Shown piece after piece: positions 46,812 to 54,939 of a DNA stretch of 64,000 nt; the first letter of the stretch is position 1; each line of letters begins with the position of its first letter. The notes beneath the pieces are model-generated. The model was given only the letters and a program-made list of their open reading frames with translations. It was not told where the DNA came from and did not search any database. Source of the stretch: Achromobacter sp. UMC46 (GTDB lineage Bacteria; Pseudomonadota; Gammaproteobacteria; Burkholderiales; Burkholderiaceae_B); the NCBI RefSeq assembly GCF_014170335.1, contig NZ_LZZS01000034.1, positions 62,001-126,000 on the forward strand, written 5' to 3'. A program made the position numbers and the translations under genes.

Positions 46812-48128
46812 ATGGAACCTGCCTGCCTGCTGACTCATCCCGCCACCGGACCCTATGCCAGCGGACAGGCCGGCCAGCATGACCGCTATGACGCAGTGCG
46901 AACCACCAGCACGGCGCTGGCGGCACCGCTCAGCCCCGAGGACTGCCAGGTGCAATCGATGCCCGATTGCAGCCCCGTCAAATGGCATCTTGCGCACACC
47001 ACCTGGTTCTTCGAGACCTTCCTGCTGACGCAATTCCATCCGCCCTACACGATGTTCCATCCGCAGTACCGGGTGCTGTTCAACTCCTATTACAACGCGA
47101 TCGGCGCCAAGCATCCACGCCCGCAACGCGGCCTGCTGTCGCGCCCGTCGCTTGCCGACGTGCTGCACTACCGCCAGCACGTGGACACCGCCATGCACGA
47201 CTTGATTTCCCGCCTGGGCGGCAATGACCCGGACTTCGACGCCCTGCTGGAGCTGGGCCTGAACCACGAGCAGCAACATCAGGAACTGATCCTGACCGAC
47301 GTGAAGCACATGCTGTCGGCCAACCCGTTGAAGCCCGCCTACGTGACCGGCGGCTCCCCGGCACTTCCTCCCGGGACGCCAGCCGGCTGGACCCGCTACG
47401 GCGGCGGCATCACCCGCATCGGCCACGACGGCCGCGGCTTCGGCTTCGACAACGAAAGCCCCGCCCACGAGGTGCTGCTGGCGCCGTTCCATCTGGCCGA
47501 CCGCCTGGTCACGCAGCACGAATTCCTGGCCTTCATCCGCGACGGCGGCTACAAGCGGCCCGAACTCTGGCTGTCGGCCGGCTGGGACCGCGTGTGCGCG
47601 GATGGTTGGCGCGCCCCGCTGTATTGGGAGGGCCAGCGCGACGACTGGCGCGTGTTCACGCTGCGGGGCATGCAGGAACTGGAATTGCAGGCCCCCGTCA
47701 CCCACGTCAGCTACTTCGAGGCCGATGCCTATGCCCGCTGGGCCCGCGTGCGCCTGCCGCGCGAAGCGGAATGGGAACACGCCGCCCGCCAACTGGCCGA
47801 CCCCGCCTTTCCCGGCCGCGCGAACATGCTGGAAAACGGCCACCTGGACCCGCGCCCCGCGCCGGCCCGCAATGGGTCGGGCGGCCCGGTCCAGCTGTTC
47901 GGCGACGCATGGGAATGGACCGCAAGCGCCTACGACGCCTACCCCGGCTTCAAGCCCGACGCGGGCGCGGTCGGTGAATACAACGGCAAGTTCATGTGCA
48001 ACCAGTACGTGCTGCGCGGCGGCTCCTGCGCCACGCCGCGCGACCACGTCCGCGCCAGCTACCGCAATTTCTTTCCACCTGACGCCCGCTGGCAGTTCTC
48101 GGGCATCCGCCTTGCCCGGGACGTCTGA
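46812..48128 (+). CDS. egtB: Hercynine oxygenase (ergothioneine biosynthesis protein EgtB)
   Basis: Non-haem iron sulfoxide synthase joining hercynine to a thiol (cysteine or gamma-glutamylcysteine). 438 residues. The DinB-like iron-binding domain has KWHLAHTTWFFETFLL and NHEQQHQELILTDVKH, supplying three His ligands. The C-terminal FGE-sulfatase domain follows (FDNESPAHEVLLAPFHLADR, LPREAEWEHAARQL, GNAWEWTASAYDAYPGF-like GDAWEWTASAYDAYPGFKPD, VLRGGSCATPRDHVRASYRN). GGAGG is upstream. No egtA, egtC or egtE is nearby, so the C-S lyase step must be encoded elsewhere and cysteine may be the direct thiol. Confidence 0.95.
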   Translation: MEPACLLTHPATGPYASGQAGQHDRYDAVRTTSTALAAPLSPEDCQVQSMPDCSPVKWHLAHTTWFFETFLLTQFHPPYTMFHPQYRVLFNSYYNAIGAKHPRPQRGLLSRPSLADVLHYRQHVDTAMHDLISRLGGNDPDFDALLELGLNHEQQHQELILTDVKHMLSANPLKPAYVTGGSPALPPGTPAGWTRYGGGITRIGHDGRGFGFDNESPAHEVLLAPFHLADRLVTQHEFLAFIRDGGYKRPELWLSAGWDRVCADGWRAPLYWEGQRDDWRVFTLRGMQELELQAPVTHVSYFEADAYARWARVRLPREAEWEHAARQLADPAFPGRANMLENGHLDPRPAPARNGSGGPVQLFGDAWEWTASAYDAYPGFKPDAGAVGEYNGKFMCNQYVLRGGSCATPRDHVRASYRNFFPPDARWQFSGIRLARDV

Positions 48129-48161
48129 CACGTCCCTTCAAGTTTTTGCCTTGCCCCCCGC

Positions 48162-48191
48162 TTGCATGGCAAAAAAGTTTCGTGCTAGAAT
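48162..48191 (+). promoter_or_regulatory. Sigma-70 promoter for tRNA-Met
   Basis: TTGCAT (48162-48167), 18 bp, TAGAAT (48186-48191), 78 bp upstream of the tRNA. Confidence 0.75.
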
Positions 48192-48268
48192 TTCGTTCTT
48201 CGTTACTCAGCGCTACAAAACAAGCACTGAATAGCGGGGAAAAGCAGGACAAGAGTAAGACCCAAGTT

Positions 48269-48345
48269 GGCGCATTAGCTCAGCCGGTTAGAGCGACGGA
48301 ATCATAATCCGCAGGTCCCCTGTTCGAATCAGGGATGCGCCACCA
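48269..48345 (+). tRNA. tRNA-Met (anticodon CAT, elongator type)
   Basis: 77 nt with CCA. Acceptor GGCGCAT with ATGCGCC, D arm GCTC-AGCCGGTTA-GAGC, anticodon loop ATCATAA (CAT), T arm CCCTG-TTCGAAT-CAGGG. The paired first base excludes an initiator tRNA. A lysidine-modified tRNA-Ile2 also has CAT and is the alternative. Confidence 0.9.
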
Positions 48346-48353
48346 GAATTCAG

Positions 48354-48383
48354 AAAGGCCCTCACTTCGGTGAGGGCCTTTTG
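48354..48383. terminator. Intrinsic terminator of tRNA-Met
   Basis: Perfect 12-bp stem AAAGGCCCTCAC / GTGAGGGCCTTT with a TTCG tetraloop (48354-48381), then TTGC. Confidence 0.93.
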
Positions 48384-48405
48384 CATTGCGGCGAGCGCTG
48401 CAACT

Positions 48406-48496
48406 GGGGTACATCCCAAGCGGGGTACATCCCAAGCAACTGCGCCTGAAGCAACTGCACCTGAAACAACTGCGCCTGAAACAACTACACCTTGCG
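48406..48496. repeat. Short tandem repeats: 16 bp x2 then 15 bp x4
   Basis: GGGGTACATCCCAAGC occurs twice in tandem (48406-48421, 48422-48437). It is followed by four 15-bp units at 48437, 48452, 48467 and 48482, consensus CAACTGCGCCTGAAR, the last diverged. They lie just past, and run into, the 3' end of the downstream membrane-protein gene on the minus strand. Confidence 0.9.
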
Positions 48497-49396
48497 CAGC
48501 ATGTCGCGGCGCTTGCCGCCCCAGGTTGCCGACAGGCTTGCCACAAAGGCGCCGATCAGCATCGAGGCAAAGCCCCACAGCGCGAAGGCGGCGGCGGCCT
48601 TGCGGGCGGCGTCGGCGGCTTCCTTGGCTTTTTGCTTGGCGTCTTCGGCCGCCTTCTTGGCGTTGGCGATCGTCTGCTCGACGCGGCGCTGCGCCACGGC
48701 CGGTTCCGTGCCGGTCTGCGCGGCCACCACCTTCACGACATAGTCGCGGTCTTCGGGCGCCATGTCGCCGCGCGCCAGGCTCATCGCCACGATGCGGCCC
48801 ACTTCCGCCCGGGCGGTGCTGCGGTCGCCGCCCGCATCGGGACGATCCGAGCGCATCAGCGTGTCGGTCAAGTAGTCCGTGGCCTGACCCATGCCACCAC
48901 TGCTCGCGCCTGCGGCAGCGGCTGCCGTGGCCGCCGCTCCCGCCCCGGCCGCCACCGTCGCGCCGGTCTTGGCCGCGCCGGACACCACCGTGGCGATCAC
49001 GGAACCCAGCAGCACGGCGCTGACCACCGCGCTCAACGCCCACACCAGGAAGCCATGCGCCGTGTCGCGGAAGTAAACCTCGTCCGAATGCACGTCCACC
49101 CATTTCGTGCGCAGGCGTCCGGCCACATAGCCGCCGATGCCGTAAGACACGATCTGCGTGAAGAGCATCCATCCGATGATGCCGATGCCGACCGCTGGCG
49201 CCGACACCCCCTCGTCGGCCCAGGGCGACACCGACAGGAAGCCCAGGCCCGTGCCGCCGGCGAACAGCGCCAGCGACAGCGCGGCAGCGATCACCGCGCC
49301 GGCGAATACGGCGGCCCAGGATACGGCCGAGACAGCCGATTCATGGGGAGGCACGGCGCCGGCATAAGGCTGGCTCAGTGAAGATGCGTTTTCCAT
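48485..49396 (-). CDS. Conserved membrane protein of unknown function
   Basis: 303 residues from the ATG at 49396 (AAGGAA upstream). TM segments: VSWAAVFAGAVIAAALSLAL, GIGIIGWMLFTQIVSYGIGG, FLVWALSAVVSAVLLGSVIA, and a C-terminal ALWGFASMLIGAFVASLSAT. The middle is Ala/Gly-rich, then a soluble segment with DRDYVVKVVAAQTGTEPAVA and an Ala/Lys coiled coil (AKKAAEDAKQKAKEAADAAR). No family is recognised. Next to two small same-strand genes. The stop lies in the fourth unit of the 15-bp repeat, so length variation among strains is likely. Confidence 0.75.
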   Translation of the reverse strand: MENASSLSQPYAGAVPPHESAVSAVSWAAVFAGAVIAAALSLALFAGGTGLGFLSVSPWADEGVSAPAVGIGIIGWMLFTQIVSYGIGGYVAGRLRTKWVDVHSDEVYFRDTAHGFLVWALSAVVSAVLLGSVIATVVSGAAKTGATVAAGAGAAATAAAAAGASSGGMGQATDYLTDTLMRSDRPDAGGDRSTARAEVGRIVAMSLARGDMAPEDRDYVVKVVAAQTGTEPAVAQRRVEQTIANAKKAAEDAKQKAKEAADAARKAAAAFALWGFASMLIGAFVASLSATWGGKRRDMLRKV

Positions 49397-49477
49397 GGTG
49401 ATTCCTTGTTGATTGTTTTGTCGCGGCGGCCACAGGCCAAGCCCGCAGCGGTGCCGTTGCAAGAAACCGCAGGCACG

Positions 49478-49552
49478 TCAATGCCAGAACAGCGCCAGCA
49501 GGATGATGATGGGAATGGGCACCCCTAGCAGCCACAGCAGGATGGAACGCAT
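49478..49552 (-). CDS. 24-residue single-helix membrane peptide
   Basis: Minus-strand ATG (complement of 49550-49552) to TGA (49478-49480) encodes MRSILLWLLGVPIPIIILLA followed by LFWH. AGGAG stands six bases before the ATG. It is one hydrophobic helix with a central GVPIP kink, positive at the N-terminus. Peptides of this MRSILLWLLG type occur in related betaproteobacteria as I recall, which supports translation. Lies between the Pro/Asp-rich protein gene and the membrane protein gene on the same strand. Confidence 0.7.
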   Translation of the reverse strand: MRSILLWLLGVPIPIIILLALFWH

Positions 49553-49597
49553 ATCGGACTCCTCATGGTTGTCATTGAATCGCGGCGACACCGGCGT

Positions 49598-49789
49598 TCA
49601 GGCCAGGTCAATCGCGCCGGGCAAGCGCGGATCCGGCGCGGGCGGCGTCGGATCGTGCGACGGCGGGTCGTCGGGCGGCTGGTTGGGATCCGGCAACGGA
49701 TCGTCGGGCGGCAGGTTGCCGGGTAGAGAGGGATCGTCCGGCGACAGGTCGTCGGGCAGGCCGGGTTCTCGATGCGGGGATGGGGTCAT
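49598..49789 (-). CDS. Small Pro/Asp-rich acidic protein
   Basis: 63 residues, MTPSPHREPGLPDDLSPDDP onward, with repeats of P-D-D-P separated by 4-8 residues. It appears disordered and strongly acidic. GGAGGAG lies five bases upstream, arguing for real translation. No domain recognised. First of three same-strand small/membrane genes. Confidence 0.6.
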   Translation of the reverse strand: MTPSPHREPGLPDDLSPDDPSLPGNLPPDDPLPDPNQPPDDPPSHDPTPPAPDPRLPGAIDLA

Positions 49790-49871
49790 GGTGTGCTCCT
49801 CCGGCGCCAATCGCGCCGCCCGCTCTACAGCAATTGGCGTTCCCGATTCGGAAAACCCGTCCCGCCAGCCG

Positions 49872-49897
49872 CAAAAAAAGCCCTCTACCGAGGGCTT
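49872..49897 (-). terminator. Intrinsic terminator on the minus strand
   Basis: AAGCCCTC-TACC-GAGGGCTT (49878-49897). On the minus strand it is followed by a T tract (complement of 49873-49879). It ends the 83-residue protein gene. Confidence 0.85.
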
Positions 49898-49922
49898 GCC
49901 GAAGGCGTTCAGCGATGCGGGA

Positions 49923-50174
49923 TCAGGACTTGGCCTTGTCGTCCTTGGGCAACACCAGGGCATTAATGCCGTCGCCGCCAAGAAATGCCATCACGGCCGC
50001 CTTGCCGGCGGCCGACGCCTCGTCCTGGCTCCCATAGCGCCTCTCGGAATAATTGGTGCTATGCACATTGCCCGATTCGGGATCGAGCAAGGTGATGATC
50101 CACGCGAACTCGCCGGGCATCAGCTGCCTGACCTGTAGCGTGGCACGCGTGCCGGGACGCAATCTATGCGGCAT
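49923..50174 (-). CDS. Hypothetical protein, 83 residues
   Basis: Unrecognised soluble protein: MPHRLRPGTRATLQVRQLMP, then EFAWIITLLDPESGNVHSTN, GSQDEASAAGKAAVMAFLGG. A beta-rich start and a helical middle are suggested. No strong ribosome site (AAGG about 9 bases upstream). A terminator lies 26 bases past the stop, which supports a real gene. Confidence 0.5.
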   Translation of the reverse strand: MPHRLRPGTRATLQVRQLMPGEFAWIITLLDPESGNVHSTNYSERRYGSQDEASAAGKAAVMAFLGGDGINALVLPKDDKAKS

Positions 50175-50456
50175 CTGGCAGCCTTATCAGTAATGGGATG
50201 CCGTCATCGTAGCGCAAAGCCGCGAATCGCCGGCAACGTACCGGCACCGCGCCGCCCATGCGCCGAACGCCGTTCGAAATGCTGCGGACGCACATGATTC
50301 CATGCTGCATGCCCCGCGGCAAAAATGCCACACCACGGGGTTCGCGCCAGGAAAACCCTAGGGTCCACACCGCGAATACAGGCGCACAATCAGTACAAAC
50401 ATATAGACCGCACAAGCGGCGCCGCATCCCTTTAATCAGGCGAGGACGGAGACAAC

Positions 50457-50648
50457 ATGACTTATGTAGCAGTGGTTATCAGCTGTTTGATGGTTATGGG
50501 TATCGTCGCGTTGGTGATTCAAACGATTCAAAGCGCAGGGCCTGAGCCCTGGCTGAAGATTTCGGCGGCGATTGTCAGTTCAACCTTTGCTTCGCTCTTG
50601 TTGATCCCGCTGGGCTACGCAGTGGCCCAGACCATGCTGATCGACTGA
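50457..50648 (+). CDS. Small two-helix membrane protein, 63 residues
   Basis: MTYVAVVISCLMVMGIVALV (TM1), short loop IQTIQSAGPEPWLKIS, then AAIVSSTFASLLLIPLGYAV (TM2). GGAG precedes the ATG. A 280-bp gene-free stretch upstream probably carries its promoter. Function unknown. Convergent with the YddG-like gene. Confidence 0.6.
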   Translation: MTYVAVVISCLMVMGIVALVIQTIQSAGPEPWLKISAAIVSSTFASLLLIPLGYAVAQTMLID

Positions 50649-50678
50649 CGCTACCGCTATCGCGGCCACCTGCCCGGG

Positions 50679-51587
50679 CTATCCGCCCCGGGCGGGTTTG
50701 CCTCGTGTCGCCGCCCAGCACAACAATGAACCGGCGGTGACCATCGCCACGCCTTGCCAGAATGGCGGGGTCAGGCGGGTCGACAGCCATACGGCCGCGA
50801 AGAAGGTGGACAGCACGGGGGTGAAATAGGACGCCGTGGCCAATAAGGTCAGGTTGCCTTTCAGTATTCCCACGTTCCACAATGCATAGCCGGCCGCCAT
50901 CGCACCGCCGGTGACGCACAGTTCGAATGTGGCGGATCCGGTAAATGCCAGCGCCGGCTCGGCGCTGAAGCAATACTTGATCCACAATGCCGCCGCCGTC
51001 AGCATGAAAAACAGCGCGACGCCATTCTTGCCGTCGGCGTACCGCTTTGTCACGTTGCAATAGACGGCCCAGATAATGGCGCCACTGAATGCCAATCCAT
51101 AACTCAGGGGGTTGCTCGATACATTGGCCAGGGTGCGTTCCCAAGACAGTCCGCCTGATCCGCCCACGACCCAGACGATGCCGCATACCGACAGCAGAAT
51201 TCCCGGCACGACCCACGCGTTGGCCCGCTGGCCATTGATGACGATCGCCAGCACCACAGTCAGGCACGGCCAGAGATAGTTGACGATGCCAAGCTCGATG
51301 GCCTGCCCGCGGTCAAGCGCGAACCCCAAGGACAGCGACAGGCAGATCTCGTAGGCGACGAACAGCAGACTGCCCACGACAAGATAGCGCCGGGGAAAAC
51401 TGCGCAATTTCGGAAAGCCCAGCAGACACACCAGAAAAACCGAACCCACCGTATAAATGAGCGCGGCGCCGCCGATGGCGCCGAAGCTCTCGCTGACGCT
51501 GCGAATCAGGCCGACCACCGTGCCCCATAGCAGGATCGCCAGCAAACCTAGGATAGTGGCCGTATTCCGGCCAAGGGAAATTTGCAT
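50679..51587 (-). CDS. yddG: Aromatic amino acid exporter, YddG-like (EamA/DMT)
   Basis: 302 residues, ten TM helices. N-terminal TATILGLLAILLWGTVVGLI, LIYTVGSVFLVCLLGFPKLR, QAIELGIVNYLWPCLTVVLA and the second half AMAAGYALWNVGILKGNLTL, ATASYFTPVLSTFFAAVWLS. The NYLWP and YALWNVGI segments are typical of YddG, which exports Phe, Tyr, Trp and paraquat. The call within the DMT superfamily is likely but not certain. Confidence 0.82.
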   Translation of the reverse strand: MQISLGRNTATILGLLAILLWGTVVGLIRSVSESFGAIGGAALIYTVGSVFLVCLLGFPKLRSFPRRYLVVGSLLFVAYEICLSLSLGFALDRGQAIELGIVNYLWPCLTVVLAIVINGQRANAWVVPGILLSVCGIVWVVGGSGGLSWERTLANVSSNPLSYGLAFSGAIIWAVYCNVTKRYADGKNGVALFFMLTAAALWIKYCFSAEPALAFTGSATFELCVTGGAMAAGYALWNVGILKGNLTLLATASYFTPVLSTFFAAVWLSTRLTPPFWQGVAMVTAGSLLCWAATRGKPARGG

Positions 51588-51762
51588 TACCGTTCCGCTT
51601 GCTCTGCTGCATGCCGCATTGCCTGCAAGCCAGGCGCGGCGTCAGGCGGGCAAGTGTAGCGAATACCAGGCGTTAACGTAGTGATCGGCCGGCACGGGGG
51701 GAAATCCGTGCCAACAAGCGACATACCCACTGGAACAATGAACAAGAGGGAGTAGCATCCGC

Positions 51763-52011
51763 ATGGCCATTTCCATACGTAGATTGAGCGATGTGCTCGC
51801 CAGCACGGAGTCTGGCAGGCTTTATCGGATTGAAGTCTTCTTGCAAGCGGACGACCCGGGAACCATGGACCCGCCGCCGCCCACCACACGCTATATCCTC
51901 AGGACGTCGGAAGGGGAACACGTCATCGCCTTGGGCGACAAGCGGTATCGCCTGAAATCAGGGGAAGTGCTGACGGCCCTGGCGCCGCAACAGGCGCCTG
52001 CCCCGGCGTGA
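51763..52011 (+). CDS. Hypothetical protein, 82 residues
   Basis: MAISIRRLSDVLASTESGRL, then YRIEVFLQADDPGTMDPPPP, TTRYILRTSEGEHVIALGDK and a C-terminal Ala/Pro tail. It looks like a small beta-rich domain. GAGGGAG is upstream. Function unknown. Convergent with the diguanylate cyclase gene. Confidence 0.55.
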   Translation: MAISIRRLSDVLASTESGRLYRIEVFLQADDPGTMDPPPPTTRYILRTSEGEHVIALGDKRYRLKSGEVLTALAPQQAPAPA

Positions 52012-52041
52012 CGGGTTGAGCGCCTGGGAGCCGCTCCCGCC

Positions 52042-53616
52042 TCACAGATCGGATGCCACCCGCCGCTTGCCCTGCCCCTTGGCCTTGTACAGCGCCACAT
52101 CGGCACGTTCCAGCAATTGCAGCATCGTGATGCCAGACTGCGGATAGATGGCGATGCCCACGCTGGCCGACACCGCGACGCGGATACCCGGATAGGGCAA
52201 GGACAGGCTCTCGACCAGCGCCTCGGCCACGATCTGGGCGTTTTCCTGGCCCACGCCCATCAGCAGCACCGCGAATTCGTCGCCGCCCAGGCGGGCCGCC
52301 ACGTCGGATAGCCGGATCGCGCGAGCCATCCGGTCGGCGGCTTCCTTCAGCACGGTGTCGCCGGCGGCATGGCCATGCAGGTCGTTGACGGCTTTGAAGC
52401 CGTCCAGATCGATCGCAAGGATGGCGAAGGACTCTCCGCTGCGCTGGGCCACCGCCAATTCGCGCAGGATCAGCTCGCCGAACAGCACCCGGTTGCACAA
52501 GCCCGTCAGCGGATCGTAGTGCGCCAGATGCTGGGCATGCGCCAACATCCGCGAGGCCTGCAACAACGCCGTGCCGACCTCTTGCGCCTCTTTCACGCGG
52601 GTCAGCGGCAATTCGACGGTGCGGCCCTCGCCCAGCGCCAGCGCCGGGCCGACCAGGCCCTGCACCGCCGAGGTCAGGCGGCTGGCCAGGCGCAAGGCCA
52701 GCCACAGCCCCAGGCCGAACGCGAACAAGGTGCCCAGCGCCAACCAGGCGATGGACCGGTATAGGTCCATCGTCAGCAGGGTCATGGGCGCGCCAGCCGC
52801 GACCGTCCAGCCCGACACTGCCGACCGGCTGAACGCGGTGTAGACCGGCGTGCCTTCCTTCGTGGTGCTTTCCAGCGCGCCCTCGCTTTCCTGCTGCACG
52901 GCTTGGGCCAACGTGGGAACCGCCTTCTGCCCCACGAACTTCTCGGCGTCGCGGGTGCGGGCGACAATGGTCCCCGAGTTGTCCAGCACGGCCGCCACCC
53001 AGCCGTCGGGAAGTGCCCGGCGGCCCAATGCGTTGCCGATGCGGCTGGGCGAAAGACCCACGTTCAGGCTGTAGACGACCGCGTCGCCGCGCACCACCGG
53101 CACGCCCAGCGCAATCGTCGGTTTTTGGCTGACGCCGCCCGTGAACAGCCGGCTCAGCACGGGTGAGCGCGTCTCGAATACCCGGTTCAAGTCCTGCATC
53201 GCACCGCTAAGCGGCAAGGTCGTGCCGTACGGCACCAGCGTGTTGATGATCTGCTTGCCCTCACGGTCGGTCAGGACATAGCTGTCCACGATCTGGAACC
53301 GCAGCGATTCCCGCGCGCGCTGATGGAAACCCGCCAGGTCGCCGCTGATCAGATCCGGCGAGGACGCCAGCATCTGCACGCCCGCTTCGACGCCTGTCAA
53401 CTCGCGGTCAAGGATGGCGGTCAGGTTGCGGGCCAGGAAAATCGTGTCGCGGAAGATGCGTTCTTTCTGGATGGCGTAGCTTTCATACACCGCTATCGAC
53501 GCCACGATAAGGGCCGGTGAAATACAGGTGAAAACGAGCACCAGCAAACCGGTCCTCATCGAGTACCGGTGCTTCGGACGAGTCCTCGCGCCAGCCAGGC
53601 TTTCGCCGTCAGCCAT
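52042..53616 (-). CDS. Membrane diguanylate cyclase with dCache-type sensor
   Basis: 524 residues. TM1 (TGLLVLVFTCISPALIVASI), a periplasmic double-Cache-like domain (about 45-295; DSYVLTDREGKQIINTLVPY, AVLDNSGTIVARTRDAEKFV), TM2 (IAWLALGTLFAFGLGLWLAL), a HAMP-like linker, then GGDEF. Catalytic motif RLGGDEFAVLL is intact and an I-site RLSD sits five residues before it, so product inhibition by c-di-GMP is expected. No EAL domain. The ATG at 53616 has GAGGG upstream. Promoter region reaches into the left flank of the IS110 insertion, 147 bp upstream. Confidence 0.92.
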   Translation of the reverse strand: MADGESLAGARTRPKHRYSMRTGLLVLVFTCISPALIVASIAVYESYAIQKERIFRDTIFLARNLTAILDRELTGVEAGVQMLASSPDLISGDLAGFHQRARESLRFQIVDSYVLTDREGKQIINTLVPYGTTLPLSGAMQDLNRVFETRSPVLSRLFTGGVSQKPTIALGVPVVRGDAVVYSLNVGLSPSRIGNALGRRALPDGWVAAVLDNSGTIVARTRDAEKFVGQKAVPTLAQAVQQESEGALESTTKEGTPVYTAFSRSAVSGWTVAAGAPMTLLTMDLYRSIAWLALGTLFAFGLGLWLALRLASRLTSAVQGLVGPALALGEGRTVELPLTRVKEAQEVGTALLQASRMLAHAQHLAHYDPLTGLCNRVLFGELILRELAVAQRSGESFAILAIDLDGFKAVNDLHGHAAGDTVLKEAADRMARAIRLSDVAARLGGDEFAVLLMGVGQENAQIVAEALVESLSLPYPGIRVAVSASVGIAIYPQSGITMLQLLERADVALYKAKGQGKRRVASDL

Positions 53617-53765
53617 CGCCCATCCCTCTTGTTCCCATGCGCCTCCCCCATGTCGTCCACGGCGCTGCCGCGCCTTCTGGCGACGTGCACCGCGTCCCCA
53701 ATTTACTCCGAAATTTTCGGGCAGGCGACGACTTCCTGACACATGGATACGCCTGGTCATCCTTG

Positions 53766-53771
53766 TATGGT
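53766..53771 (+). promoter_or_regulatory. Left-end -10 box (half of the circle-junction promoter)
   Basis: TATGGT, three bases inside the left end. In the integrated copy the matching -35 position (53743-53748, ATGGAT) is poor. After circularisation the right-end TTGACC falls exactly 17 bp upstream (13 bp right end + CT + TG). Confidence 0.7.
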
Positions 53772-53777
53772 GTAGGT

Positions 53778-53953
53778 GCGCCCTCTGCAGTGGGGAGGGC
53801 GCTGGGGTATGGGACGTCGTCATCCATCAGCCGGTAGGCGCCGGACTGCCACAACGAGAGCATCCCACCCCGCCTCACAGCGTCGATAAGGAATCTAGCG
53901 GCCAGGACCGCCGATTGATCGCAAGGTAACGCCCGAGGCGAGGCTACCCCAGC
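53778..53953 (+). ncRNA. Putative IS110 bridge RNA
   Basis: About 176 nt. 5' hairpin GCGCCCTC-N9-GAGGGCGC (53778-53802). Target loop: stem GGGG(TA)TGGGA / TCCCACCCC (53804-53814, 53863-53871), internal loop sides 53815-53827 and 53849-53862, apical hairpin CAGCCGG-TAGGCG-CCGGACTG (53828-53848). Donor loop: CGCCTC/GAGGCG (53871-53876, 53935-53940), GCGT/ACGC (53880-53883, 53929-53932), apical GCGG-CCAGGA-CCGC. Guides: GTCATCC (53819-53825), CAACGAGA (53852-53859), GAATCT (53891-53896), CAAG (53922-53925). An alternative 9-bp pair GCTGGGGTA/TACCCCAGC (53801-53809, 53945-53953) spans the whole RNA. Confidence 0.75.
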
Positions 53954-53982
53954 GGACTTAACGTATCGCAGGGAGAGCAATC

Positions 53983-54939
53983 ATGCAAACATCAGGCTGT
54001 TTTATTGGGGTCGATGTCGGTAAATTTGAGCTGCAAGTTGCCGGTCATGAAGGAGGGATTGTGGCGGGCGTGCTGCCCAACAATCGTTCCAGTATCGTCG
54101 GTTGGCTCAAGCGTTTGCCCGCCGGCAGCGTGATCGCGATGGAGGCGACTGGGGGCTACCAGGAGTTATTGGCCCGCACGGCGCACGACCAGGGATTTGA
54201 GGTTTACGTCCTGAACCCTACCCATGTGCATCATTACGCCATCTCGTTGGGCAACCGGGGCAAGACCGATCGTCTGGATGCCAAGGTTATTGCGCAGTAC
54301 ATCGCACAGCGGCGTACAAAACTACACCGTTATGAGCCAATATCGCCAGAGCTGCAACAGGCCAAGTCGCTCCAGGCGCTTCGGTCAACGGTGGTGCGCG
54401 TAGGCACGTCGTTGAGGCTGTCCGCGCAGCGCCATGGTTGCGCCAGCAGCCATCAGAAGAAGGCCCTGGCAAGCCTGAACTTGTGGGCCGAACAGCTTGA
54501 GCGGGAGTTGATCGCCACGATCAAGGCCGACAGTGAGTGGGCCAAGACCTACGGCCTGCTGACTAGCATCTGCGGCATCGGCCCGATCAATGGCGCGGCC
54601 CTGACGACCTTGTTCAACCGGGTCCACTTCGCCAGCAGCGATGCAGCGGTGGCCTTCTGCGGGCTGGACCCCAGGCCGAACGAGTCCGGTAGAAAGACGG
54701 GCCGGCGGCGCTTGAGCAAACAGGGAGACAAGGCAGCCAGGACCTTGCTCTACAACGCGGCCAGTTCGGCAGCGCGTTCGATCTACTTCAAGGATTACTA
54801 CGCCATGCTCCGGGCACGCGGCCTGGCTTCGACGGCAGCCTTGGTGGTGATTGCGCGCAAACTCTTGCGCATCGCCTACGGGGTCTGGCGCACTGGTCAG
54901 CCCTTCGATCCTGGGAAATTGCGGCCGGTTATGGGTTGA
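53983..54939 (+). CDS. IS110-family transposase (DEDD/Ser recombinase)
   Basis: 318 residues. N-terminal RuvC-like DEDD domain: Asp11 (GVDVGKFELQVAG), Glu54 (VIAMEATGGYQEL), Asp96 and Asp99 (NRGKTDRLDAKVIAQYIAQR). Central coiled-coil region, then the Transposase_20 domain with LTSICGIGPINGAAL, AVAFCGLDPRPNESGRKTGR holding the candidate catalytic Ser235, and RLSKQGDKAARTLLYNAASS. GGGAGAG precedes the ATG. The frame is intact. The TGA stop lies inside TTGACC, the right-end -35 box. The long 5' noncoding segment and lack of a 3' one place it in the IS110 rather than IS1111 subgroup. Confidence 0.95.
   Translation: MQTSGCFIGVDVGKFELQVAGHEGGIVAGVLPNNRSSIVGWLKRLPAGSVIAMEATGGYQELLARTAHDQGFEVYVLNPTHVHHYAISLGNRGKTDRLDAKVIAQYIAQRRTKLHRYEPISPELQQAKSLQALRSTVVRVGTSLRLSAQRHGCASSHQKKALASLNLWAEQLERELIATIKADSEWAKTYGLLTSICGIGPINGAALTTLFNRVHFASSDAAVAFCGLDPRPNESGRKTGRRRLSKQGDKAARTLLYNAASSAARSIYFKDYYAMLRARGLASTAALVVIARKLLRIAYGVWRTGQPFDPGKLRPVMG

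Noticed and set aside
48269-48345. Initiator tRNA-Met
   Set aside because: The first acceptor pair is a normal G-C pair and the anticodon stem lacks the three G-C pairs of initiators.
48406-48496. Short direct repeats as a CRISPR array
   Set aside because: Units are 15-16 bp, contiguous without spacers, and no cas genes are present anywhere in the window.
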